Assembly (NCBI RefSeq): GCF_026932795.1
Contig: NZ_JADPVH010000006.1
Span: forward strand, 30,222 to 94,221
DNA: 64,000 nt
Direction of reading: 5' to 3'
Origin: Paenarthrobacter sp. Z7-10
Lineage (GTDB): Bacteria; Actinomycetota; Actinomycetes; Actinomycetales; Micrococcaceae
Both the position numbers and the translations under genes were made by a program. Below the pieces are notes generated by a model, which worked only from the letters and a program-made list of their open reading frames with translations, was not told where the DNA came from and made no database searches. Shown piece after piece: positions 1-9,900 of this stretch. How positions within the stretch are numbered: position 1 is the first letter of the stretch; each line of letters opens with the position of its first letter.

Positions 1-1044
1 GTCGTGCAGGATCAGCGAGACGATGATGGCGACCGCCACCAGCACCGCATTACCGGTGTTGAGCAAGCCGAAGTAAGGGAAGGCGAACAGCGCTGTCAGC
101 AAAATGCCTGTGCCATAGACCCGGCGTCGGCCAAAGCGGTCCGAGAGCCGGCCGAAGACGGGCACACTGATCAAGCCAAGGGCCGCGGCGATGAGCGTAT
201 CGTCCAGGATGGAGTTGCTGTTCAGGTGCAGGTGCTTGACCGCATAGGTGAGCACGAAGGTGATGAACAGGTAGAACGGAGCCTGCTCAGAGGTGCGCAC
301 CAGAGCGGAGAGCAGAATCTGCAGCGGCTGGCGGCGGATGACCTCCATCAGGGGATTCTTGACCACCTTGCCGGATTTGCGGATGGCCTCGAATTCCGGG
401 CTCTCGATTACCCGGAGCCGGACGAACAGACCCACGCCGATCAGCAGGATGCTGATGATGAAGGGGATCCGCCAGCCGTAGTTCGCGAATCCGTCAGTGC
501 CGGTGACACCGGTGGTCAGGCGAACCACACCGGTGGAAAGGACCAGGCCCAGCGGTACGCCAATCTGCGGCCAGCTGGCCGAGAGTCCACGCCGCTTCTG
601 GTCGCCCCACTCCATGCTCAGCAGCACCGAACCGCCCCACTCGCCGCCCACACCGACACCTTGGATGATGCGCAGCAGGATCAGCAGGATCGGCGCAGCG
701 ACGCCAATGCTCTGGTAGGTGGGCAGGCAGCCGATCAGCACGGTACCGAACGCCATCAGGAACAGGGTCACCATCAGCGTGGTTTTCCGCCCGATCCGGT
801 CACCATAATGACCGAAGATGGCGGCTCCGACGGGACGGGCCACGAACCCGACGAACTGCGTGCCGAAGGCTGCCAGCACACCGGCGAACGCCGATTGGCC
901 CGGAAAGAACAAATGCGGAAAGACCAGGGCCGCCGCGGTGCCGTAAAGGAAAAAGTCGTACCACTCGATTGTCGTGCCTACTACGCTTGCCACCGTGGCA
1001 CGCCGGACGGCCTGCTCCCGGGTTACTTCTTGTACACTCATCAT
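1..1044 (-). CDS. MHS-family MFS metabolite:proton symporter (3' end outside window)
   Basis: A proton-coupled transporter of the major facilitator superfamily, metabolite:H+ symporter subgroup, which moves organic acids such as citrate, ketoglutarate, shikimate or betaine-type solutes. About 347 codons are visible before the gene leaves the left edge, so it has no stop here. The N-terminus carries the MHS hallmark GTTIEWYDFFLYG, followed by the loop motif GDRIGRK and many hydrophobic segments. Two adjacent ATGs (1044 and 1041) lie just after a GGAG. It follows the maleate-isomerase-like gene by 83 nt on the same strand, so the two are probably cotranscribed and the substrate is likely the dicarboxylate used by that enzyme; this is inference. 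Confidence 0.85.
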   Translation of the reverse strand, partial: MMSVQEVTREQAVRRATVASVVGTTIEWYDFFLYGTAAALVFPHLFFPGQSAFAGVLAAFGTQFVGFVARPVGAAIFGHYGDRIGRKTTLMVTLFLMAFGTVLIGCLPTYQSIGVAAPILLILLRIIQGVGVGGEWGGSVLLSMEWGDQKRRGLSASWPQIGVPLGLVLSTGVVRLTTGVTGTDGFANYGWRIPFIISILLIGVGLFVRLRVIESPEFEAIRKSGKVVKNPLMEVIRRQPLQILLSALVRTSEQAPFYLFITFVLTYAVKHLHLNSNSILDDTLIAAALGLISVPVFGRLSDRFGRRRVYGTGILLTALFAFPYFGLLNTGNAVLVAVAIIVSLILHD

Positions 1045-1127
1045 CACTCCGTTGGTCTGATGTTCGGGCATGGCGCCCGTCTTCGGATTTGTTGGTTGGT
1101 TCGGTTTAAATTTGTGGTTTGGGCCGT

Positions 1128-1958
1128 TCAGGCGTCTGCCGAAAAAGTGGCCTGCAGCTTTTCCAGCGTCCCGGCGAGCAGCGCACCGGCACCGGAAATG
1201 GCAGGCGGGTGCCCGAGGGCCTTGAGGATTTCGTAAGCGGTGGCCGTCGCGGCGGTAATGACCGGCACTCCCAGCTCGTCCTCGGCCCGCTGCACAGCCG
1301 CCAACGACGGCATCTGCACGCAGGCCGAGAGCACGACGGCGTCAACTCCGCTGCGGTTCAGCCGACCGGCAAGCTCGGGCAGCCGTTCCGGATCAAGCCG
1401 GCCCACCTCGAGATTGTCGGCGACCTCCAACCCGACAACGTCCTGCACTGTGATCCCGGCGCCCTCGATGTAATCGCTGACCAGCTTCGTCAATTCAGGC
1501 ATGTAGGGGGTCACCATCACGACCTTGCGGGCCCCCATATCGGTCAGCGTGCGCACCAAAGCGCCGGCACTGCTGGTCACCGGGGCCGGGCGCCCGTTGT
1601 CGGCGGCCGCCTGGCCTATCACCTGCTCCGAACCGACGTGCGCGCCGGGGCCCTGGGCCATCACTGCCACCAGACAGGCGTAGGCAATCACGTCCACGTC
1701 GGCGTCGGACACGGCGGCGGAACACTCCGCGGCTTTGGCCACCATGGCCGCCAGCTCCTTGGGTGTGACATTTTTCAGCGTGGCCCGCGCGGAGTGGAAG
1801 GTGTAGCGATGCCCGGTTGCCTCCGATTGTCGGCGGAACAGCTCCGGGAGCTCGGTTTCCATCGTGGTGTTGGAGCTGGGGACAATCATGCCGATCCGTG
1901 AACTGCCCGGGACTTTGGCCTCGGGTACCGTTTCGTCGGCGCTTGCAAGCGTAAACAT
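1128..1958 (-). CDS. maleate cis-trans isomerase / Asp-Glu racemase superfamily enzyme
   Basis: A 276-residue cytoplasmic enzyme of the Asp/Glu racemase superfamily, closest in pattern to maleate isomerase and arylmalonate decarboxylase. The start IGMIVPSSNTTMETELPEL is the family N-terminus, with the carboxylate-binding SSNT. The two halves carry one cysteine each, in YACLVA and LSACVQMPS, as expected for a two-cysteine isomerase. ATG 1958 is chosen over a longer frame because GGAAGAG lies just upstream. Its context is a downstream symporter and a divergent IclR regulator, which suits use of maleate or a substituted malonate. Whether it isomerises maleate or acts on another diacid cannot be settled from sequence. 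Confidence 0.8.
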   Translation of the reverse strand: MFTLASADETVPEAKVPGSSRIGMIVPSSNTTMETELPELFRRQSEATGHRYTFHSARATLKNVTPKELAAMVAKAAECSAAVSDADVDVIAYACLVAVMAQGPGAHVGSEQVIGQAAADNGRPAPVTSSAGALVRTLTDMGARKVVMVTPYMPELTKLVSDYIEGAGITVQDVVGLEVADNLEVGRLDPERLPELAGRLNRSGVDAVVLSACVQMPSLAAVQRAEDELGVPVITAATATAYEILKALGHPPAISGAGALLAGTLEKLQATFSADA

Positions 1959-2070
1959 GTTCTCTTCCAGTTGTGTGAGGGGCTCCACGGCCGCAGGATG
2001 ATCGCACTGCGCAAAACCCACATCGCGATTTCCTCACCCATCATGCGGGTTTTACGCTTGACTGTCAACG

Positions 2071-2114
2071 GCCGGATATTCGATCCCAAGATCAACGCAA
2101 TGGAGGCCGGATAT
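2071..2114. promoter_or_regulatory. Direct repeat GCCGGATAT-N26-GCCGGATAT in the divergent promoter region
   Basis: Two identical 9-mers GCCGGATAT start at 2071 and 2106, each followed by a related tail (TCGATC and CATCGA). They lie between the isomerase start and the IclR gene. IclR-family regulators commonly bind repeated sites between themselves and a divergent target, so this is a candidate operator; binding is inferred only from position and repetition. Confidence 0.35.
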
Positions 2115-2162
2115 CATCGACATCAAGCAAGCAGACAACCTTCGATCGCGAGGACCGGCAGA

Positions 2163-3026
2163 TTGGCAAAGCTAACCAACCCAGGATCGGCACCGATCCT
2201 CGTGCTGCGCAAGGTCAGCGATATCCTGAGCTGTTTCTCCATCGAATCCCCGGAGCCGACGCTGCAGCAGATCGCCCGTCAAACCGGCCTGCCTGCCAGT
2301 ACCTGCCAGCGCCTGGTGCAAAACATGGTTCGGGACGGTTTCCTGGACCGCGACGGGGACCGCTACCGCATCGGCCTCCGGCTGGTCCAGTGGGCCACCC
2401 CAGGCACCTTTGGATTGGACATAGTCCGGCTGGTCCGTCCGATCCTGCAGGAGCTGCGGGATCAAACCGGAGAAACGGCGTGCCTTTACATCCGCGACGG
2501 CGCATTGCGGACCATCGTGGCTGTCGCGGAGACCCGCCATGTGGTCATGCGGCCGTTCCTGATTGGCCAGGTCATGCCGATCCATGCCGGAGCCCCGGGC
2601 AAGATCTTCCTGGCCTTCGATCCCGAGGCCCGGACGGCGCTGGCTAACACCGAACTGACCAGGTACACCGAGATCACCCCTGATAACTGGTCTCTGCTCG
2701 ACGAACAGGCTCAGCTGGCCCGCACGCAGGGCTATTACGCCGCCTTTGGTGAACGCAACAAGGATGTCGGCTCGATCGGAGCACCGGTGTTCAACCACAC
2801 CGGCCAACTCGCAGCCGTTTTGGGCCTGGGCTTTCCCACCCTGCGCGTGGGCCCCGACGATGTTCCCCGGCTGGGACCGGCAGTGGCGCAGGCGGCCCAA
2901 CGAGCCAGCGCTGCCCTCGGTCATGCTAACGCCGTCGGCTCCGGTGACAGCGCGAATCCCGACCGCGTCCGCCCGACAACGGAGAACCGCAAGGGGCGCA
3001 AGGCTGCCAGCTCCGGAAACCCTTGA
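2163..3026 (+). CDS. IclR-family transcriptional regulator
   Basis: A DNA-binding regulator, about 287 residues, with an N-terminal winged helix-turn-helix (VLRKVSDILSCFSIESPEPT, then LQQIARQTGLPASTCQRLVQNM) and a C-terminal IclR effector domain (ETACLYIRDGALRTIVAV through GAPVFNHTGQLAAVLGLG). The start is uncertain. TTG 2163 has AGGA about 8 nt upstream and begins 12 codons before the HTH; ATG 2100 in the same frame has no clear ribosome site. It is divergent from the isomerase-transporter pair and probably controls it in response to a small carboxylate or aromatic effector. The tail after about residue 250 is Ser/Arg/Lys-rich and not part of the domain. Confidence 0.85.
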   Translation: MAKLTNPGSAPILVLRKVSDILSCFSIESPEPTLQQIARQTGLPASTCQRLVQNMVRDGFLDRDGDRYRIGLRLVQWATPGTFGLDIVRLVRPILQELRDQTGETACLYIRDGALRTIVAVAETRHVVMRPFLIGQVMPIHAGAPGKIFLAFDPEARTALANTELTRYTEITPDNWSLLDEQAQLARTQGYYAAFGERNKDVGSIGAPVFNHTGQLAAVLGLGFPTLRVGPDDVPRLGPAVAQAAQRASAALGHANAVGSGDSANPDRVRPTTENRKGRKAASSGNP

Positions 3027-3080
3027 CACCGCGGCGTGCTGGCGGGACAATCCAGGGACTTCGAAAAGCGGGTGGTTTCC

Positions 3081-4235
3081 ATGAGGAATCAACATGAACG
3101 CGTCGCTGATCCGGTGGGTCTTGCGGCTGTCTCGAACCTTCGATCCGGTGGTTCGGGAGCCGCCGTTGGCGCGGAAGCCACTGCAGCAGCTTCTGGCTCA
3201 GAAGCTGACGGCCCAGCATCCAGCGACCCGCCAGCAGCCTATTCAGTTCCGGACGGGGGCCAAACGAATCCGGCGGTGGATGGCAAGCCCCGCCGAAGCA
3301 GGGGCCAAAGCCCTGGCTCACCCGATCGGCTGCGGCATCTGCAGGAGAGCCAGAACCTCGACACCCGGCTGATCAGTTTGTGGTCCACCAGTGCCGAACG
3401 TACCTGGTACATGGGCAGCCGCGAGCGGGTGTACATCTGGTGCGGCGTGGGGCTGGTCCTGGTCCTCGGTGGACTGTGGTCGTCCACCGCCGACCTCGAC
3501 CGGGCCTGGGGACCGGACAAACTGTGGGGCCTGGTGGCCATCACGCTGGGAGCGGTGGTGCTGGCATGGTGCACCGTGCCGTACTGGTCCGCGCGCCGCG
3601 CCTACGCTTCAAGGAAGCGGGCGGTGGCAACCTACCGGGTGGACCAGGCAATCGAGGAACTGCGCAAAGTGATGGAGTCCGGGCAGGGAAACCTGCAGCT
3701 GCCCCGGCTGTTCGACTTGAATCGACGGCAGCTGGACCAGTATCAGGACCTGACCAAAAGCCAGCAGCACGTAGCGTTCGTGTTGACCTGGTGCGCCGCC
3801 GTTGGCGCATTCCTGGTCCTAATTGCCGGTTCCATCCTGGCGCTGCGCGTCGGGGACGAGGACAAATTCATCACCGGAGGACTGACCGCGCTCGGCACCA
3901 TACTGAGCACCTTCCTCGGCAAGACCTTCTTCGAGGGCCACCGCGAAGCCATGAAACAGCTGAACTACTACTACGCCGAGCCTTCCCTGACCGGGCGCCT
4001 GCTGGCGGCCGAACGCATCCTGGACCAGCTTCCTTCGGAGAGCAGGTCCGAGTATGTCGCGGCCCTTATCACCCGAATTCTTGCCCCGGATCCGGTTCGA
4101 AAAGGTGGCGCAAAGCTGCCCGAACGCGCCGGCAAGACAACCGGACACTCTTCAGCCGGCCCGGCGGCCCCCAGCGGCCACGCCGCAGGCGGGGCCGCCG
4201 GTGCCAGCGCTCCCCCAGCAACCCCCGGACTCTGA
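3081..4235 (+). CDS. Membrane protein resembling the TRADD-N-associated two-TM domain family
   Basis: A 384-residue membrane protein of unknown function. After a low-complexity Ala/Gly/Ser N-terminus of about 90 residues come two hydrophobic segments (YIWCGVGLVLVLGGLW; LWGLVAITLGAVVLAWC). A second module begins with LFDLNRRQLDQYQDLTKSQQ, contains two more hydrophobic segments, and ends with EAMKQLNYYYAEP..LLAAERI. That second module recalls the domain called TRADD-N-associated 2-TM, first noted in cyanobacterial and actinobacterial conflict-system proteins; this is recognised from memory of the pattern, not from a search. The tail is Pro/Ala-rich. It lies 92 nt before LigC on the same strand. 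ATG 3081 follows GGTGG; the start is moderately certain. Confidence 0.65.
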   Translation: MRNQHERVADPVGLAAVSNLRSGGSGAAVGAEATAAASGSEADGPASSDPPAAYSVPDGGQTNPAVDGKPRRSRGQSPGSPDRLRHLQESQNLDTRLISLWSTSAERTWYMGSRERVYIWCGVGLVLVLGGLWSSTADLDRAWGPDKLWGLVAITLGAVVLAWCTVPYWSARRAYASRKRAVATYRVDQAIEELRKVMESGQGNLQLPRLFDLNRRQLDQYQDLTKSQQHVAFVLTWCAAVGAFLVLIAGSILALRVGDEDKFITGGLTALGTILSTFLGKTFFEGHREAMKQLNYYYAEPSLTGRLLAAERILDQLPSESRSEYVAALITRILAPDPVRKGGAKLPERAGKTTGHSSAGPAAPSGHAAGGAAGASAPPATPGL

Positions 4236-4327
4236 GCACAGTCAGCGGGCGACGGAAAGACCGGCGGCCCAAAGGGTGCGGGCGCGGCGGAGGTGACACA
4301 AACCCGGCGGTGGACGAGAATTGCGTC

Positions 4328-5395
4328 ATGCACCTGCCCATATTGCCTCCGGTCCTGCCCATGCTGGCCAAACCCGTCAAGGACATCCCGGTCGGAGATC
4401 TGGGCTACGAACCCAAGTGGGATGGTTTCCGGGCCATTATTTTCCGCGATGGAGACGAGGTGGAGATCGGCAGCCGCAACGGCAAGTCAATGGCCCGTTA
4501 CTTTCCCGAACTCGTGGCCGCATTCAAGGTCAACCTGCCCGATCGCTGCGTGCTTGATGGCGAGATCATCGTCGTCGCCTCCTCGGGGGACAGACTGGAC
4601 TTCGAGGCGCTGCAGCAGCGGATCCATCCCGCCGAAAGCCGCGTTAAGCTGCTCGCCGTCCAGACTCCGGCCCAATTCGTCGCGTTCGACCTGCTCGCTT
4701 TGGACGACGAGGATGTCAGCGGACAGCCGTTTGCCGAACGCCGGGCCGCACTCGAAACGGCCCTCTCCACCGCCGCAGCACCCGTCCATCTGACCCGCAG
4801 CACCGCCGATGCGGCAACGGCGAAGCAATGGTTCGAACAATTCGAAGGCGCCGGTCTGGACGGTATCGTGGCCAAGCCGCTGACGGGGAGCTATCAGCCG
4901 GACAAACGCGTCATGTTCAAGATCAAGCACGAGCGGACAGCGGACTGCGTCCTGGCCGGATATCGGCTGCACAAGAGCGGCCCGGATCTCATTGGTTCCC
5001 TGCTGTTGGGGCTCTACGACGACGACGGCATATTGGCCAGCGTTGGGGTGATCGGCTCCTTTCCGATGGAGCGGCGCAGGGAACTTTATGTCGAATTGCA
5101 GTCGCTGGTGACAACCTTCGATGACCATCCGTGGGCCTGGGCGAGGCAGGAGTCCGGAACGCGGACACCACGCAACGCCGAAGGCAGCCGGTGGAGCGCA
5201 GGCAAGGACCTCTCCTTCACGCCGCTGCGCCCGGAGCGGGTGGTGGAGGTGCGCTACGACCACATGGAGGGGATCCGGTTCCGGCACACCACCCAGTTTG
5301 TCCGCTGGCGGCCGGATCGCGAACCGCGCTCGTGCACCTATGCCCAGCTGGAAGAGCCTGTCAGCTTCGATCTGGCGGATGTGCTCGGCGGCTGA
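4328..5395 (+). CDS. ligC: ATP-dependent DNA ligase, LigC type
   Basis: Seals nicks in DNA by adenylate transfer; LigC enzymes are stand-alone ATP-dependent ligases of bacterial end-joining and repair. It has 355 residues, normal for the group. The nucleotidyl-transferase lysine is K30 in EPKWDGFR, followed by SRNGK (motif Ia/III area), LDGEIIV, GLDGIVAKP and VMFKIKHERTADCV with the C-terminal lysines. The OB-fold part ends with the typical RFRHTTQFVRWRPDR. The coding frame is open far upstream, but homology starts at MHLPILPPVLPMLAKP, so ATG 4328 is used. A LigD-type polymerase-only gene lies about 12.5 kb downstream; no Ku gene is visible in the window. Confidence 0.93.
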   Translation: MHLPILPPVLPMLAKPVKDIPVGDLGYEPKWDGFRAIIFRDGDEVEIGSRNGKSMARYFPELVAAFKVNLPDRCVLDGEIIVVASSGDRLDFEALQQRIHPAESRVKLLAVQTPAQFVAFDLLALDDEDVSGQPFAERRAALETALSTAAAPVHLTRSTADAATAKQWFEQFEGAGLDGIVAKPLTGSYQPDKRVMFKIKHERTADCVLAGYRLHKSGPDLIGSLLLGLYDDDGILASVGVIGSFPMERRRELYVELQSLVTTFDDHPWAWARQESGTRTPRNAEGSRWSAGKDLSFTPLRPERVVEVRYDHMEGIRFRHTTQFVRWRPDREPRSCTYAQLEEPVSFDLADVLGG

Positions 5396-5576
5396 ACAAG
5401 CCTGCCGCGCCGCAGGCTCCCGTCCGGCGCTGCACACCCGGGGCGGTGTTCTCCCATCTTTCCAGTGGCCGGCTACGAATCAAGGGCACAGTGGCCCAGG
5501 GCTGGCCTCCGCCTTGGCCAAGCCAGCGGACGACAGTTGCACGGCCGACGACGCCACATTCCAGGGAGCCTGAGCC

Positions 5577-5825
5577 ATGCCGGAAGACGATTCCTCCATC
5601 ACGCACTATTTGACCGTCGCGGAACTGGCCACCGCGACGCGGCTGTCCAAAATGACGATCTACCGGTTAATACATGCCGGCACGCTGCCCGCTGTGAGCA
5701 TCGGGCGGTCCTTCCGCATTTCCCAGTCAGCCGTCGACGCCTACCTCGGCCGACCGGCGGCGGACGCGGACGCAGCAGACACGGCCGCGGTACTTCCGGA
5801 TTCTCCGCTGGCACGGGACAAGTAG
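5577..5825 (+). CDS. Small excisionase/BldC-like helix-turn-helix protein
   Basis: An 82-residue DNA-binding protein made almost entirely of one MerR-like winged HTH (HTH_17/excisionase type): LTVAELATATRLSKMTIYRL is the recognition part and SIGRSFRISQSAVDAYL the wing and last helix. The acidic, Ala-rich tail (residues 60-82) is unstructured. Such proteins in actinobacteria are either BldC-type developmental regulators or phage/element excisionases. No integrase or att-like repeat is nearby, so a chromosomal regulator is more likely. Upstream 5396-5576 shows no other gene. Confidence 0.8.
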   Translation: MPEDDSSITHYLTVAELATATRLSKMTIYRLIHAGTLPAVSIGRSFRISQSAVDAYLGRPAADADAADTAAVLPDSPLARDK

Positions 5826-6053
5826 TCGGCTTCGATTTGGGCCCGCCGCGCCAGCAGGAAACACGTAGCCGCTACTCGTGCGTCGGAGAGTGGCGGACCC
5901 GTAGCTTTAGTTCAGTCGGTCGGGGTGCATGCGCCCCCACCGGTGCACGCAGGTGTGCTGAGCCCGCCAGCGGGGTCGACGGCGGTGAAGTCTCTTGAGA
6001 CCAGGCTTCCCCCAGCCGCCGTCGGCCCAATGCTCATGACAGCCCGGCGATCG

Positions 6054-6659
6054 TCAGTGCCGGACGAAGACTGCCACCAGGAAGTCCGACGACACGCTCC
6101 ATGGCAGCAGATCCCACGTCGCAAACCGTTCCTGGCAGTCAAGGCCAGCGGAGCCGGCGTCGGCCCAGAACTGCTCGAATGCATACCCCCGGCCGGCACC
6201 GAAGCCCACCACCAGTCGACCCTTCGGCGACAGGTGCCGGCCCAAATTTGCCAACACGGCAGGGGCGGTTCCCGGCGCGAGGAAGGTCATGACATTACCG
6301 GCGCTGACGATCAGATCAAAGGGATCGGTGATGCCCCGCTCGGGCAGATCCAATTCGGCCAAGTCAGCCACGAGCCACTCGCCGTCGGGATGGGTTGCGC
6401 GGGCAGCCGCTATGAGCTCCGGATCAACGTCCACCCCCACTACGTTGTGCCCGCGGTTGGCCAGCTCGGCCCCTACCCGGCCCGGTCCACACCCCGCGTC
6501 CAGAATCCTGCTTCCGCGTGGAACCATGGCGTCGATCAGGCGCGCTTCGCCGTCCAGGTCCTTACCCTGCTCCCGCATGGCTTCAAAGCGCTGGATGTAC
6601 CACGCCGAATGCCCCGGGTTCGCCCGCTTTTGTGCCTCCCACAACGTTTCTTCCCTCAT
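6054..6659 (-). CDS. Class I SAM-dependent methyltransferase
   Basis: A 201-residue cytoplasmic methyltransferase. Motif I ILDAGCGPGRVGAELA binds S-adenosylmethionine; VVGVDVDPELIAAAR supplies the acidic residue after strand 2, and FDLIVSAGNVMTF is motif IV. The N-terminal segment (EAQKRANPGHSAWYIQRFE) is common in actinobacterial small-molecule methyltransferases of unknown substrate. An in-frame GTG at 6665 could add two residues; neither start has a clear ribosome site. The gene stands alone between two plus-strand genes and 5826-6053 is empty, so context says nothing about its substrate. Confidence 0.85.
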   Translation of the reverse strand: MREETLWEAQKRANPGHSAWYIQRFEAMREQGKDLDGEARLIDAMVPRGSRILDAGCGPGRVGAELANRGHNVVGVDVDPELIAAARATHPDGEWLVADLAELDLPERGITDPFDLIVSAGNVMTFLAPGTAPAVLANLGRHLSPKGRLVVGFGAGRGYAFEQFWADAGSAGLDCQERFATWDLLPWSVSSDFLVAVFVRH

Positions 6660-6937
6660 GCCCACAAGCTTAAGCCTGATCGCGGGTGACCTCAGAGCGA
6701 AGGGGGGCGTTGAGGCGTTGAGAGACCGGCGTTCCTACGGTGGAGATGGGACTTCGGGCAGCGAAGTGGCGTTTCAACGGCCCTGACCGCAGTAATCTAT
6801 TGCGAAGGGCGTGGTTGGGCAAGCTGCGGGCCGGCCGGTGCGCCACCGCACCCTGTGTCGCGCCGACGGTAACTTTGGACGAAGTTGGACGGCATTCAAG
6901 CGCTGGTGGCAGCGAGGATAACCATGAGGGCAAACGC

Positions 6938-9900
6938 ATGAGCACCAGCGACACCGGCGCCACGAGCCACTTTGGCGGCAGCGGCTCTGACAGCAGCGGC
7001 TCCGGCACCAGCGGCTCCGGCGCCGCAACTTCCGGCGGTACCGGGAACGAGCGCTTCCAGCTTCTGCGACAGCAGGGTCTCGAAGTCGACGTCAGCACGC
7101 GCCGGCTGTCCGAATACAGCTACGACGCCTCCAATTACCGGCTTCAGCCTGCCGCCGTCGCGTTCCCCCGGACTGTCGACGATGTCGTGACCGCTGTGCG
7201 CTTCTGCGCGGCCAACCACATTCCGCTCATCAGCCGTGGTGGCGGTACATCGATGGCCGGAAATGCCGTCGGCGCGGGCCTGGTGCTGGATTTCTCCCGG
7301 CACATGGACGCGGTGCTGTCCGTGGACCTCCAGGCGCGGACCGCCACCGTGGAACCGGGGCTGGTGATTTCGCACCTGCAGCACCACATTGAAACCGAAA
7401 CCGACGGGAATCTCACTTTTGCTCCGGACCCATCCAGCAAGAGCCGGGCCACAATTGGCGGTGCCGTGGGTAATGATGCCTGCGGGAATCATTCCGTACG
7501 TTACGGGCGGACCTCCGACCATGTGCTCTCCCTGGATCTGGTGACAGCGGCCGGCGTTCGGCTGACGGCCACCCGAACCGGGCTGCAGGCCACCGTAGCC
7601 GGCGACGCGGAAGCCGTTGATTGTGCGCTTCGGATGACCACGAAACTGCTCGAACTGTGCCACAACCATCTGCAGGATTTTCGCCTGGAGCTTGGCCGGA
7701 TCCCGCGACAGGTCTCCGGCTTTCACCTCTGGCATCTGCTGCCGGAAAATAAGTTCGATGTAGCCCGCGCGCTGGTCGGCAGCGAGGGTACCTGCGCCGT
7801 CGTCGTGGCCGCCATTCTAGCCCTGGTGCCCAAAGCCCCGGCGGCGCTGTTGGTCAGCCTCGGCTATGACGACGTGGTTGCGGCGGCTCGGGATGTGCCC
7901 ACCATCCTGGAATTCTCCCCCGCCGCCATTGAGGGCATCGATGAGGCGATCGTGGAGACCATGCGGGCCCGCCGCGGGGCGGATTCGGTCCGCGGCCTGC
8001 CGGCGGGGAAGGCCTGGCTGTACGTGGACCTCGACGGCGACGACCCGGCCGACATGCAGGCGCAGGCGGCCGATCTGTTGGAACGGCTGCACGGCAACGG
8101 CCGCCTTATTCAGGGCCGGGTCGTTCCGGACATGGCCGAGCGGGCATCGCTGTGGCGTGTCCGTGAAGACGGCGCAGGGTTGGCCGCCAGGCTGCACACT
8201 GGTGGAGAGTCCTGGCCGGGCTGGGAGGATTCCGCCGTTGCACCTGAGAAGCTGGCCGACTACCTGGCTGACTTCCGCGATTTGCTCACGGAGCATGGTC
8301 TCCAGGGTGTTATGTACGGCCACTTCGGAGCCGGCTGCATGCACGTGCGGGTCACCTTCGACCTGCGTTCGGAACAGGGCCGGGAAGTGATGGAGCGGTT
8401 CACCCGGGCGGCGGCCGAACTGGTGGTCCGACACGGAGGTTCGCTCTCCGGCGAGCATGGTGACGGCCGTGCCCGGTCGGCGCTGCTGCCGCTCATGTAC
8501 TCCCCTGCCCTCCTGGCTTCCTTCACGGAGTTCAAGGCGGTGTGGGATCCCGAGGGACTGCTCAACCCCGGGTCCATCACGGTGCCGCAGGCCGTGAGCC
8601 AAAACTTGGCGCTGGAGGGCGTTCCGGAGCGGCAGTGGCGCACCAGTTTCGATCTGCACGCGGTGGCCGGCAGCAGCACCCCCGCACCGCTTGACCCGTT
8701 CGTCAACGCGGTCCAGGGGTGCGTAGGCATCGGCCGCTGCCGCAGCGATTCCGGCGGGGTGATGTGCCCCAGCTACCGCGCCACCGGCGATGAAAAGGAT
8801 TCCACCCGGGGCCGTGCCCGGGTGCTGCAGGACATGGTCCGCGGTGCACGCACGGTACAGGAAGGCTGGCAGTCCGAAGATGTACGCGAGTCGCTGGACC
8901 TATGCCTGTCCTGCAAGGCCTGCGCAACGGACTGCCCGGTCGGGGTGGATATGGCCACCTACAAATCCGAGTTCTTTGACCACTACTATCGGAGGCGGAT
9001 CCGACCGCTCTCGCACTATTCACTGGGCTGGCTGCCGCGCTGGCTCAAACTGACCGGGCGAATCGCGCCCCTGGTGAATCTGGTGTTGGCCGGACCGGCC
9101 GGCAAGCTGATCGCCCGCGCCGGCGGCCTGACCACCCGCCGCAGCCTGCCCGCTTTCGCTTCGACGAATGCCTGGCGCCAGGCCACATGCGCAACCCGAA
9201 ACTCTGCACCCGGTGGCAGGGGGCCGGGCCCCAAAGTACGGGGCGGAACGGCGGATACCGCTGCCGTTGCGGATGTGGTTCTTTTCGTGGACACCTTTAC
9301 CCGCGGTTTCCGTCCGCATCTGGCCGGAGTTGCGCAGCGGGTGCTCGAAGGTGCTGGGCGGAGGGTGGAATGCACTGCCGATGCCTGCTGCGGGCTGACC
9401 TGGATCTCCACCGGTCAACTGGACACCGCCAAGAAGCTTCTGGCGAAGGCCGCCGCGACGCTCGACGACGGCACGGACCGTCCGATTGTGGTCATCGAGC
9501 CCAGTTGTGCGGCGGCGCTGCGGAAGGACCTGCCCGAACTGGTACCCACCGACGCCGCCCGGCGGGTAGCGGCACGGATTCAGAGTTTCGCCTCCGCCGT
9601 GACCACCCTTGCCGGCAGTGGCTGGACGCCGCAGTGGCGCGGCGGCATGGTGCCGGAGGCTGTCACGGTGCAGACGCACTGCCATGAATACTCCGTCTTC
9701 GGGGCAGCAGTGCAGCGGGCGGCGCTGACCGCAGTCGGCGTCAAAGAAATCCGGGAGGCCACCGGCTGCTGCGGTGTGGCCGGCAACTTCGGCTTTGAAG
9801 CGCAACACTACGAACTGAGCATGCAGGTGGCCGAACAAGCGCTGACCCCGGCACTGCGCTCGACTGCCGACGGCACGCCGGTGCTCACTGACGGCTTCAG

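Noticed and set aside
4..1236. 410-residue plus-strand open frame over the left edge
   Set aside because: It is a high-GC shadow of the MHS transporter on the other strand; the product is low-complexity and Gln/Asp/Arg-rich with no family pattern.
5577..5825. Excisionase as evidence of an integrated element
   Set aside because: No integrase, recombinase or flanking direct repeats are visible; small HTH proteins of this kind are often chromosomal regulators.
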